A stretch of 10,989 nucleotides of DNA from contig DUZD01000072.1 in NCBI GenBank assembly GCA_013349695.1, positions 1 through 10,989 of the forward strand, read 5' to 3'. The notes beneath the pieces were generated by a model that searched no databases, was not told the DNA's origin, and saw only the letters and a program-made list of their open reading frames with translations. This DNA is from Rhodospirillaceae bacterium (GTDB lineage: Bacteria > Pseudomonadota > Alphaproteobacteria > Rhodospirillales > 2-02-FULL-58-16). The first letter of the stretch is position 1. Each line of letters starts with the position of its first letter. Position numbers and translations under genes: made by a program. Shown here piece after piece: positions 1 to 6,781 of this stretch.

Positions 1-12
1 CGCGTCACTTCA

Positions 13-113
13 CTTCCGTCGTCATGCCCGGCCTTGAGCCGGGTATCCACGCGGTTGATGCCGAGCGCGGGGCCCGTGGATGGCCGGATCAAGTCCGGCC
101 ATGACGACGGAAG
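13..113. repeat. Cruciform-type palindromic intergenic repeat
   Basis: Outer arms 13-26 and 100-113 are a perfect 14-bp inverted repeat (CTTCCGTCGTCATG and its complement). Inside are two small hairpins: 27-32/38-43 with a CTTGA loop, and 82-88/94-100 with a TCAAG loop. A further 7-bp pairing joins 45-51 (ATCCACG) with 75-81. The whole can form a branched cruciform. The style, a GTCATGCCCGG..TTGA..CCGGG unit near ATCCACG, resembles abundant palindromic intergenic repeats I know from alphaproteobacterial genomes. It lies 34 bp beyond the stop of the leftward DUF3326 gene, where it could help end or stabilise the transcript. No T-tract follows, so it is not a classic intrinsic terminator. Confidence 0.8.
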
Positions 114-147
114 GGAGGATAGTGATTCATTTATTCTGTTACGGCCA

Positions 148-1530
148 CTAGCCCGGATATTTCATGAAGCCGGGCAGTCGCCGGATTGGTTCCGGCGATG
201 TCGCCTTGCCGGTTTCGCGCCAGGTTATGGCTTCGAGTTTAGCAAAGGGCCGGCGCACCGACTCCGGCGCGATGCCGGCGCGGAGCGCGCCGAGCACGCC
301 GGCCGCTTCCCAGTAATTTTCAACAGCCGTGAGCTGGCCCGGCCGCCACGGCAACGCGGTCAGGTCGTTGGCCATCAAACCCTTGCCCTCGCGAACCGCG
401 ATTACCGGGATGCCCTGCTCAAGGGCGGCCAGGGTCGGCAAACCGACGCAGCCGTCGGGCAGGACCAGGCACGAGACGTCTTCCACCGTCAGCACGCCGT
501 CCGAACGCGTCCGTGACGGATCGGCGACGATGGAAGGGCTTTGCTTGAGGCCCTTGAGGACGCACTGGAAAAACGACGAGGAAATCGCTTCCGCCGCCAT
601 GCGGGGATCGACCCGGCCCGGATCGCCGAACAGGACTTCGCGCGATTCCATCATTGGCGCGTGCGCCGACGGGACGTCGAGGAAGTGCGATACCGCGTGG
701 GTCAGCATCGCCTCGACGCCGCCCCACGGGTTGACCATGTCGCCGCCGCTGGTGAAATACTGGTCGTGGTAGCCGTCCGGCACGGCGATCAGCGACGAGA
801 TCGCCACCGCGTCGTAGTCGTCCCTGGTCTCGCCCAGAAGATCGAACAAGCGGCCGATGCCGTGCCCGGTGCCCACCGCCCGGCCCGAATCCGCGTAGGT
901 CGCGGTGAGCTCGAGCGGCGGATCGAGCCTGTATATCCCGGCGCAGGTCAGCCCGTAAGTGGCGCGCGCCGCCTCGACCGTGTTCAGCGCCAGGTTCTCG
1001 ATCATTTCGTCCGCCTGCGCGTCGATAACGACGAGCACCCGGTTGGCGCGGACCGGTTTCAACCCCGCCGTCCCCATCAGCAGGCGGCAGATTACGCTGC
1101 CTTCGACGTAAAGCGCGTTCGCCGGAATCTCGTTGATGTCGCTGGCGTTGACGACGTTGGGATGGGTGATCAGCCGGTCGCAGCCGGCAGCCAGCAACCG
1201 CGCCGCCGGGGTCGCGTCGCCAGCGTGTCCGCCGATCTCGGCGCCGATGCCCGTCGGCACCAGAAAGACTGCGTTGAAGCGGTCGGCCTTTTCGGCGCCG
1301 CGCCGCCGGAACTCGAAGATCGAGCCGCCGCCTTGGCGCTCGCCCGGGCGCCCGCCGGCCAGGCAGCCGATCTCGCAGCGATAGCGATCGCCATCGATCG
1401 AAGTGACGGCGAGGCGAAGGGGGATTTCTCCATCGGCGAAGCGCGGGGAGAGCGCCTTCTCGATCTGTTCGATCGGTCCGCGGTCTCCGGGCGACAGCCG
1501 AACCGAAACCCGTTTCTCATGCAACTGCAT
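148..1530 (-). CDS. DUF3326 family protein with N-terminal extension
   Basis: A 460-residue protein. Residues about 85-425 resemble DUF3326, a family without an established reaction: note FLVPTGIGAEIGGHAGDATP near residue 89, then LITHPNVVNASD and ANALYVEG. The alternating VVID, hydrophobic strands and Gly-rich turns suggest an alpha/beta, possibly Rossmann-like, fold. The first 80 or so residues are an additional domain that I do not recognise. An in-frame TTG at 1566 would add 12 residues, but the ATG at 1530 has GGGAG 9 nt upstream and is preferred. This start overlaps the end of the upstream decarboxylase gene by 14 nt, pointing to translational coupling and a linked function. No signal peptide or membrane segment is seen, so it is probably cytosolic. 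A role in handling the decarboxylase product or substrate is inference from position only. Confidence 0.85.
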   Translation of the reverse strand: MQLHEKRVSVRLSPGDRGPIEQIEKALSPRFADGEIPLRLAVTSIDGDRYRCEIGCLAGGRPGERQGGGSIFEFRRRGAEKADRFNAVFLVPTGIGAEIGGHAGDATPAARLLAAGCDRLITHPNVVNASDINEIPANALYVEGSVICRLLMGTAGLKPVRANRVLVVIDAQADEMIENLALNTVEAARATYGLTCAGIYRLDPPLELTATYADSGRAVGTGHGIGRLFDLLGETRDDYDAVAISSLIAVPDGYHDQYFTSGGDMVNPWGGVEAMLTHAVSHFLDVPSAHAPMMESREVLFGDPGRVDPRMAAEAISSSFFQCVLKGLKQSPSIVADPSRTRSDGVLTVEDVSCLVLPDGCVGLPTLAALEQGIPVIAVREGKGLMANDLTALPWRPGQLTAVENYWEAAGVLGALRAGIAPESVRRPFAKLEAITWRETGKATSPEPIRRLPGFMKYPG

Positions 1531-2674
1531 TGCCGGCCACTCCCGCGGTTCGGGCGAAATCGTCAAAGGTATCCTCCCTGATCATCTCCAGCCCGCCGTC
1601 GGCGCGGCGGGTATAAATCGTCGGCAGGCCGACGCCGTTGAAGCGGTGCGCATTCGACATAGTGTAGGCCCCCATGTTGGGGAAGGTGATCCTGGAGCCG
1701 ACGGCGAGCGGCGCGTCGAAGGCATACTCGCCGAAGACATCTCCAGCCCGGCACGTACACCCGGCCAGCACATAGGGGTGCGCGCCGCCGTCGACGTGGC
1801 CCAGGACGTCCGGTTCGAACTGGAACTCGAAAACTTCCGCCATGTGGTTGACGGTGGTGTCGAGGACGGCGACTTGAATGCCATCGCTTTCGAAAAGATC
1901 GTGCACCGTCGCCACGATGCTTCCGGCGCGCCGGGCCAGAGCCGCGCCGGGCTCGATGAAGACGTCGAGGCCGAAGGTGTCGCGGAACACCTCGACCGCG
2001 TGGAAGAAGTCCGACGTGTCCTCGGCCAAATTGAAAAGGTAGCCGCCCCCCATGTTGATCCAGTCCAAGCTTTCGAGAAGGTTCGGGATCACGTCCTGGA
2101 TGTGGCGCGCCGTCGCCAGCAGACTGGCGAAATCGGTCGCGTCGCAATTATTGTGGAAGTGGAGACCGCTGATCCCCCGCAAGCGGGCTGGCTCCGCCTC
2201 CACCGCCTCGGCCAACTTGGAGATCGGCACGCCGAGTTTGGAATTCCGCCGGCACGGGTCGTAGCGCGGGTCGCGGATGAACGAAAGCTGGGGATTGATC
2301 CTGATCCCGGCCCGCGTCGCCGCCGGCACCTTGTCGCCAAACAGCTCCCACTGCGTGAGCGAATTGAAGGTCAGGTAATCGAGACGGCCGCCGATCTCGC
2401 CCAGCGTCTCTTCCTTGAGCAAGGGGCTGACGAGGTGGAGCGGCGTCTCGCCGCCGCAGACGCGATCGATCAGTCTCAGTTCGAACAGCGAACTGCAACT
2501 GAACCCGTCGACCCGCCCGGCGACCTTTTCGAGGACCGGCGACAGCGCGCACGCCTTGGGCGAATACAAAAGCTTGCAGGCGGCCTCGTCGGCGATCTTG
2601 CGGAGCGCCCCAAGGTCGCGGTCGAGAATTTTTTCATCCGTCACGTATGCCGGCGTTTTTATGGTGTTGGTCAA
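1517..2674 (-). CDS. nspC: Carboxynorspermidine decarboxylase-like PLP enzyme (fold III)
   Basis: A 385-residue alanine-racemase-fold decarboxylase, closest by eye to NspC, which decarboxylates carboxynorspermidine or carboxyspermidine to norspermidine or spermidine. Visible family marks: the PLP Schiff-base lysine, probably K40 in LLYSPKACAL; HFH at 172-174; the phosphate-binding GGG at 209-211; EPG at 241-243; and the C-x-x-x-D active-site pair C308/D312 in GCTCRAGD, followed by NMGAYTM and FNGVGLPTIY, as in NspC. The lysine context differs from the LALKAF/LAQKAF type usual in NspC, so the substrate may differ and the symbol is provisional. The start is TTG, supported by a strong GGGGAGG Shine-Dalgarno 7 nt upstream; no in-frame ATG lies nearby. 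It follows yjfC after 125 nt and is coupled to the DUF3326 gene. No carboxyspermidine dehydrogenase gene is in the window. Confidence 0.85.
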   Translation of the reverse strand: MTNTIKTPAYVTDEKILDRDLGALRKIADEAACKLLYSPKACALSPVLEKVAGRVDGFSCSSLFELRLIDRVCGGETPLHLVSPLLKEETLGEIGGRLDYLTFNSLTQWELFGDKVPAATRAGIRINPQLSFIRDPRYDPCRRNSKLGVPISKLAEAVEAEPARLRGISGLHFHNNCDATDFASLLATARHIQDVIPNLLESLDWINMGGGYLFNLAEDTSDFFHAVEVFRDTFGLDVFIEPGAALARRAGSIVATVHDLFESDGIQVAVLDTTVNHMAEVFEFQFEPDVLGHVDGGAHPYVLAGCTCRAGDVFGEYAFDAPLAVGSRITFPNMGAYTMSNAHRFNGVGLPTIYTRRADGGLEMIREDTFDDFARTAGVAGNAVA

Positions 2675-2799
2675 GTGAGTGCCTCCCCGAGACTGCCATT
2701 TTCTCCGCCCCCGCGCCGAGGAGCCATTTATTCGTGTGATTCAGGATTGTACTTGCTGTCCCCGGCAACGAAAGATGAAAATGCATTTCAGCCGCCCCG
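2675..2799. other. Intergenic gap between yjfC and the decarboxylase gene
   Basis: This 125-bp stretch is longer than the other gaps of the leftward gene set. Read leftward it contains TACAAT (2746-2751 on the plus strand as ATTGTA), a fair -10 hexamer, but without a convincing -35. It ends with the strong ribosome binding site of the decarboxylase gene. A secondary promoter for the decarboxylase and DUF3326 pair is possible but unproven. Confidence 0.3.
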
Positions 2800-3960
2800 T
2801 CAGTCCAGGATGACGTGCGGGATGAAGTTGGCGTTTTCCGTGGTCACCAGGTCCCGGCTCTCGCGAATGCCGAGCCCGGCGGCTCCGCCGGCGACCATCC
2901 AACAGCCGGTCAAGGGGCGGCGGCCGTCGAAGTCGGGCAAGGGGTGAAACATCTGCACGACGAACCCTTCACCGCCGTAGGGACCGTCTTTCCGTACCTC
3001 GACATTACCTTCGCGGACGATTTCGACGTTGGCGCCGCGCCGGGACAGCAGGGGCTTGCGGACGAACCTGCCCGATAGTTCCGCCGCCCGCGCATCGTCC
3101 TCGAAATAGGCCGGCAGCAGGTTCGGATGTCCCTCGAACATCTCCCACAGCAGCGCCAGCAGGCCCTTGTTCGACAACACGGCCTTCCACGGTGGCTCGA
3201 TGAAGCGGACGCCGCTCTCGGGCATGTAGCGGCCGAATTCCTCCTCCATCAACCATTCCCAGGGATAGAGCTTGAACAGGGTGGCGATCACTCGGTCGTC
3301 GAGGTCGGTGAAGCGGCCGTCGGCGTCGACGCCGATCTCCTCCATCGACAAGAAAGTGGTTTCGACGCCGGCCTCGGCGGCGACGTCTTCCAGGTATTCG
3401 ACGGTGCCGCGGTCTTCTTCGATGTCCTTGAGGCAGGCCATGTGCAGCGGCCCATCGAGTTCCAATCCCGAAATCGCCTCGAGCAGGAACTCGTGCAGCA
3501 GGTTGAACTGATCGGTGCCCTCGGGAACCAGGCCGAGGCCGATCGCCTGCTCCAGCCATTCCCACTGAAACAGCGACGATTCATATAGCGTCGTCGGGGT
3601 GTCGGCGTTGTATTCCAAGAGCTTCGCCGGCGCCAGGCCGTCGTAGGAAAAGTCGAACCGCCCGAAGAGGTCCTTTTCTCGGGTCCGCCAACTTTCGGCA
3701 ACGTAGTTCCAATAGGCCTCGGGTATGCAAAGCCGCCGGAACACCGTCTCATCGGCGACGGCGCGGTTCAGGACCTCGAAGCAGAGATTCTCGATTTCCT
3801 CCGCCGAACTCTCGATGCCGTCCTCGATCTGGCGCAAGGTGAAGCGGTAATAGGCCGTTTCATCCCAGCAGGGAACGCCGCCGCCATCGCCGAGCAGATA
3901 GCCGTGGGCCAGCGCCGATTGCTTCAGGTTGGGCCGCTGGGCAACCGGGATGCGTCGCAT
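2800..3960 (-). CDS. yjfC: YjfC/YgiC-type glutathionylspermidine synthase-like ATP-grasp ligase
   Basis: A 386-residue protein collinear with the E. coli YjfC/YgiC family, which corresponds to the C-terminal synthetase half of glutathionylspermidine synthase and lacks the N-terminal amidase. These ATP-grasp enzymes join a carboxylate to an amine through an acyl phosphate; the physiological substrates of the stand-alone forms are not settled. Key signatures: RFDFSYDG (101-108) and LLEYNADTPT (114-123), which supply Mg/ATP acidic residues; LYPWEWLMEEEFG (231-243); EPPWKAVLSNKGLLALLW (255-272); FVRKPLLSRRGANV (299-312), the nucleotide-binding lysine and loop; and the C-terminal GCWMVAGGAAG, RES and ENANFIPHVILD. 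All expected motifs are intact. It starts 31 nt after the PspA-like gene at an ATG with only a weak ribosome site. The downstream polyamine-type decarboxylase makes a polyamine-like amine a plausible substrate (inference). Confidence 0.92.
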   Translation of the reverse strand: MRRIPVAQRPNLKQSALAHGYLLGDGGGVPCWDETAYYRFTLRQIEDGIESSAEEIENLCFEVLNRAVADETVFRRLCIPEAYWNYVAESWRTREKDLFGRFDFSYDGLAPAKLLEYNADTPTTLYESSLFQWEWLEQAIGLGLVPEGTDQFNLLHEFLLEAISGLELDGPLHMACLKDIEEDRGTVEYLEDVAAEAGVETTFLSMEEIGVDADGRFTDLDDRVIATLFKLYPWEWLMEEEFGRYMPESGVRFIEPPWKAVLSNKGLLALLWEMFEGHPNLLPAYFEDDARAAELSGRFVRKPLLSRRGANVEIVREGNVEVRKDGPYGGEGFVVQMFHPLPDFDGRRPLTGCWMVAGGAAGLGIRESRDLVTTENANFIPHVILD

Positions 3961-3991
3961 CGGCCGGAACGCCGGTTGGTATTACCGGGGT

Positions 3992-4684
3992 TCAGCCGCC
4001 GCGCTTGGCCTTGAGCCGGGCCAGGATGTCGCCGCCCTTGGCGCCGCCGCCGACGATGCCGGCCGCCTTCAGCTTGTCTTCCAGGCTAACCTCCTCGGTC
4101 GAGCCGGCGAGCTCGCTGGCCGCCTCGAACTGCGCGGCGCGCTCGGCCTGCCGGACCTTCAGGCGTTCCAGACTGTCGACGGCGCTGCGCATGCTGCTGT
4201 CGGCGCCCGAGTGGCGCGCCGCGACGGCGGCCTGGGCGCGCTGCACCTTCTCCGTCGCCTTGACGGTGTCGACCTGCTGTTTGAGGCGTCTCAGGTTGGC
4301 TTCCGTCTGCGCCACGGCGCGGCGCAGCTGCGCCTCGCTGTCGGCGAACGACTTGGCGACCCCTTCCTCGCCGAGAAGTTCGGTCTCCATGCCGGCGATC
4401 TTGTCGGCGATTTCGGTGGCCAGGGTCTCGTCTCCCTTATCCAGCGCCTGGATGGCGTAACCCTCGTACTCCTCCAGCGAGGACTTCAGGCTTCCGACCT
4501 TCCTTCCGGCCAGCTTGCGCTTGGCGATGATGCTGGTCAGCGCTTCCTTGGATTGGATCAGCGCGTTGTCGGCCTCGCGGATTTCCTGGTCCAAAATGCG
4601 CAGCGCCTGGTGGTCGACGATGGCCTCGCCGGCATCGCTGACGCCGCCGCGGATGGCCGTCGCTACTTTTGCCCAAATATTCAT
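3992..4684 (-). CDS. yjfJ: PspA/IM30 family protein (YjfJ-like)
   Basis: A 230-residue, almost entirely helical protein rich in A, E, K, R and Q with long coiled-coil runs. Residues about 20-60 (IVDHQALRILDQEIREADNA followed by an SIIAKRKLAGRK stretch) and 105-190 (QLRRAVAQTEANLRRLKQQV and onwards) fit the PspA/IM30 (ESCRT-III-like) family, which assembles on membranes under stress. The N-terminus MNIWAKVATAIRGG can form the membrane-binding amphipathic helix. The C-terminus ends in a Gly/Lys-rich tail (GGGAKGGDILARLKAKRGG). The length matches YjfJ. The ATG has GAGGAG about 9 nt upstream. It lies 54 nt after yjfI and 31 nt before yjfC, the order IJ..C being that of E. coli with the KLM genes moved to the divergent arm. 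A membrane-repair or scaffold role is inferred from the family. Confidence 0.9.
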   Translation of the reverse strand: MNIWAKVATAIRGGVSDAGEAIVDHQALRILDQEIREADNALIQSKEALTSIIAKRKLAGRKVGSLKSSLEEYEGYAIQALDKGDETLATEIADKIAGMETELLGEEGVAKSFADSEAQLRRAVAQTEANLRRLKQQVDTVKATEKVQRAQAAVAARHSGADSSMRSAVDSLERLKVRQAERAAQFEAASELAGSTEEVSLEDKLKAAGIVGGGAKGGDILARLKAKRGG

Positions 4685-4738
4685 ACCGCCTTACTCCTCG
4701 ATCAGAAACGTTATGTCGCGGCTCGAAGGGAAAATCCC

Positions 4739-5362
4739 TCAGGCGACGTTTTTCAGGTCCGACTGGTAGGCCTCCGCCGCCTGCAGGGCGTTGTCGGCCA
4801 GGGTCTCGATCTCGAAAATCACCGAGTCCAGGATCGAGCCCGCGCTCAGCGAACCGAACATTTCGTAGTAGTCCCGGCCGTCGGGGCCGACGGCGATGCC
4901 GAATGTCGACAGCGGGAACAGCTTGTGGGTCTTCAGGATCATTTCGTTGAAGGCGGCGCTGTCGCCGACCTCTTCGACCGCCCAGAGCTGGGTGTCGACG
5001 ATGATCTGGCTGCCGCTGACGCTCATCAACAGCTGTAGATCGCCGAATTCCTTCATTATGAGCAGGATCCCGGGATCGGCCCCTTCGACGAGTTCGACCG
5101 CGATGTCGCCGGCGATCACGGGCTCGGATTGCCGCAACGCAGCCAGCAGGGACTCGGTAGTCCAGTTTTCATCTTGGCTCATTTTTCTCTCCGTGCCTAT
5201 TCTGGGGATGATCGGCATCACGCCGGCTCTTATCGCCGCTTCGCAGTCCTTGAGGACCTTGGTGTAATCGGGCGGAATCCAAATCTCACGCTTGACGTAG
5301 CCCTTTTCACGCAGACGCTCGCGGTATTTGGACTGGTAGTAGGCCGGCTTCTTGGTTGCCAT
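4739..5362 (-). CDS. yjfI: DUF2170 protein (YjfI) with N-terminal ribbon-helix-helix-like extension
   Basis: A 207-residue protein. Residues about 61-207 match the size and character of YjfI (DUF2170), whose function is unknown: LLAALRQSEPVIAGDIAVEL, ILLIMKEFGDLQLLMSVSG, KTHKLFPLSTFGI, DYYEMFGSLS. Residues 1-50 are extra: SKYRERLREKGYVKREIWIP followed by a helix to AAIRAG. This resembles the RERLRxxGLxxxxIWVP pattern of MazE-like/ribbon-helix-helix antitoxin domains, suggesting DNA binding. The ATG at 5362 is chosen over an in-frame TTG at 5374; its ribosome site is weak (GGA, 7 nt upstream). A second ATG at 5182 with a strong ribosome site would make the 147-residue classic YjfI alone. The gene is first in the leftward set, 20 bp from tandem palindromes, fitting an autoregulator (inference). 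Confidence 0.87.
   Translation of the reverse strand: MATKKPAYYQSKYRERLREKGYVKREIWIPPDYTKVLKDCEAAIRAGVMPIIPRIGTERKMSQDENWTTESLLAALRQSEPVIAGDIAVELVEGADPGILLIMKEFGDLQLLMSVSGSQIIVDTQLWAVEEVGDSAAFNEMILKTHKLFPLSTFGIAVGPDGRDYYEMFGSLSAGSILDSVIFEIETLADNALQAAEAYQSDLKNVA
5180..5192 (-). promoter_or_regulatory. Internal ribosome binding site and ATG within yjfI
   Basis: Read leftward, GGAGAG (5187-5192) is followed by an A-rich spacer and ATG (5182-5180); GGAG sits 6 nt from the ATG. This is stronger than the site of the full-length start at 5362. It begins exactly where the conserved DUF2170 part begins (MSQDENW), so the gene may yield both a long DNA-binding form and a short form. Confidence 0.5.
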
Positions 5363-5382
5363 TGCAAATTCCAAAATAATTC

Positions 5383-5409
5383 ATTACATGTAATATATAA
5401 CATGTTATA
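5383..5409. promoter_or_regulatory. Tandem palindromic operator, two ACATGT-centred sites
   Basis: ATTACATGTAAT (5383-5394) is a perfect 12-bp palindrome. TATAACATGTTATA (5396-5409) is a perfect 14-bp palindrome. Their centres are 14 bp apart and they share the consensus ATWACATGTWAT. Tandem short palindromes are typical for dimeric ribbon-helix-helix or helix-turn-helix regulators. They overlap the -10 and the spacer of the proposed yjfI promoter, so a bound protein would block RNA polymerase. The palindromes are read directly; the regulator identity (the YjfI fusion) is inference. Confidence 0.7.
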
Positions 5410-5419
5410 AAAAATGCAA
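5392..5419 (-). promoter_or_regulatory. Putative sigma70-type promoter for yjfI
   Basis: Read leftward: TTGCAT (plus-strand 5414-5419) as -35, a 16-bp spacer, and TATATT (5392-5397) as -10, matching 5 of 6 consensus bases. Transcription would begin near 5385, giving a short leader of roughly 20 nt to the ATG at 5362. The -35 is weak (3 of 6), compatible with regulated or activator-assisted expression. Confidence 0.5.
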
Positions 5420-5716
5420 GCGGGAATTCGCCTCGCGCCGAGAGTCCGGGCTTTAAATGAGAAAAGCGGGTATCTCCTTCGTTCCAGTGGTATGGTGCCA
5501 GCATGCTGAAATCCAGGGACTTTTCCAGAAAAATTTACAGATCTGGCTATTTCTAAAAAAACCACTAAAAATCAATATGTTATCCGGATTTTACCGGAGT
5601 GAAGTGGATACCAGTTTTGAGAATAAGAAAATAAAAAATTAATTGTACGAATTAAGAGGCTTTTGGCCGGATGAGCTATTCTGAAATATGCGCGATTTAC
5701 CAGATGGTTAGCCGGA

Positions 5717-6781
5717 ATGTATACCGTTCTATCACGCCTTGGGAAGCGCCTTTACGCCAGGATCGCGGGGTTGAGCTGGGACATCGTCGTTTTCGTGACG
5801 GCGATCCATTTCGCGGTTTCGTGGGCACTGATCGACTGGGCCGGCGGCGAAAAGATCTCCGGCGGCGATGTCTTCTGGTACTTCTACATCACCACCGCGA
5901 CGACCGTCGGATACGGCGATTATTCCCCGACCACCGAAGCCGGGCGGCTGATTACCGTTTTGTGGGTCATGCCGGGCGGTATCGCCCTGTTCACGACCAT
6001 CATCGCCAAGGTGGTGCAACTTATCTCCAAAAGATGGAGGAAAAGAATGCACGGACTAGCGAGCTATGAAAATCTGAGCGCTCACATCGTCATTCTCGGC
6101 TGGCATGGGTCCAGGACAGAGCGCATGGTCGACCATATCCGCGGCGATACCGGCGAACGGGAAATCGTGCTGTGCACCGTCCAAAATATCGAAAACCCGA
6201 TGCCCGATCAGGTGCATTTCGTCCGCGCCCCGGCGCTGAATTCGCCCGACTTGTTGCGCCGCGCCGCGATCGCCAACGCCCAGTACATCATCGTCTTGGG
6301 CCACGACGACAACGAAACCCTTGCCGCGGCGCTGGGCGCGGCGGCGGTCAGCGGCGACGCCCACATGGTCGTTTATTTCGACCAGCACAGTTTCGCCGAT
6401 CTTTTGCGCTCCCACTGTCCGCAAGCCGAATGCAACGTCTCGCTATCGATAGAGATGATGGTGCGCTCGGCTCAGGACCCCGGCTCCAGCCGCGTCCAGC
6501 GCCAGCTGCTGTCGACGCTGGAAGGCCCGACCCAGTTCAGCCTCAAGGTGCCCGACAACGCCTGTCGGGTGAACTACGGCTTGCTGTTTTCGGAGCTTAA
6601 GACCAAGCACGACGCGACGCTTTTCGGCGTCGCCGAAAGCGCCCACGGCGACGATCTCTTCCTGAACGCGCCGGCGGACCACGGGATCGATCCGGGGACG
6701 ATCCTCTACTTCATGGCGGCCCGGCGCATCGAAGCCGCCGAGATCGATTGGTCGAAGTTGGAAAGGATGGAGGCAACATGA
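5717..6781 (+). CDS. Two-TM potassium channel with cytoplasmic RCK-like domain
   Basis: A 354-residue inner-membrane protein. TM1 spans about 22-41, a pore helix about 50-62, the selectivity filter TVGYGD is at 63-68, and TM2 spans about 77-103, followed by a basic stop KRWRKR. Residues about 122-350 form a Rossmann-type regulatory domain (AHIVILGWHGSRTERMVDH, then YIIVLGHDDNETLAAALGAAA and MVVYFDQHSFADLL) like TrkA-N/RCK domains. Its glycine loop is reduced to GWHGS and no acidic residue is evident after the second strand, so the usual nucleotide ligand is doubtful. This is a K+-selective channel by its filter; the gating ligand is unknown. The ATG at 5717 has only a weak ribosome site (CCGGA), but the frame shows no better start. 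The stop overlaps the yjfK ATG (ATGA), indicating one transcript with yjfKLM. Confidence 0.9.
   Translation: MYTVLSRLGKRLYARIAGLSWDIVVFVTAIHFAVSWALIDWAGGEKISGGDVFWYFYITTATTVGYGDYSPTTEAGRLITVLWVMPGGIALFTTIIAKVVQLISKRWRKRMHGLASYENLSAHIVILGWHGSRTERMVDHIRGDTGEREIVLCTVQNIENPMPDQVHFVRAPALNSPDLLRRAAIANAQYIIVLGHDDNETLAAALGAAAVSGDAHMVVYFDQHSFADLLRSHCPQAECNVSLSIEMMVRSAQDPGSSRVQRQLLSTLEGPTQFSLKVPDNACRVNYGLLFSELKTKHDATLFGVAESAHGDDLFLNAPADHGIDPGTILYFMAARRIEAAEIDWSKLERMEAT

Larger units (their letters stand above)
5363..5716. other. AT-rich divergent intergenic region of the yjf-like cluster
   Basis: About 354 bp, clearly AT-richer than the flanking genes, separating the leftward yjfI arm from the rightward channel arm. 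The left end holds a promoter and tandem palindromes (described separately). At 5574-5583 AATATGTTAT matches 9 of 10 bases of the core of the second palindrome and could be a weak third operator facing the channel arm. TCCGG (5583-5587) and CCGGA (5594-5598) form a short inverted repeat. No strong promoter for the rightward arm stands out: TTGAGA at 5617-5622 with TAATTG at 5640-5645 is only a weak candidate. No convincing ORF was found here. Confidence 0.7.

Noticed and set aside
541..1581. Plus-strand open frame of 346 codons
   Set aside because: Antisense to the DUF3326 gene, Arg-rich and motif-free, typical of a GC-rich shadow frame.
1403..2947. Plus-strand open frame of 514 codons
   Set aside because: It lies antisense over the decarboxylase and DUF3326 genes, whose products show intact family motifs; its own translation has no recognisable domain and is a high-GC shadow.
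3929..5038. Plus-strand open frame of 369 codons
   Set aside because: Covers the opposite strand of the PspA-like and yjfI genes; a repetitive Leu/Ala/Asp composition reflects the complement of coiled-coil codons.
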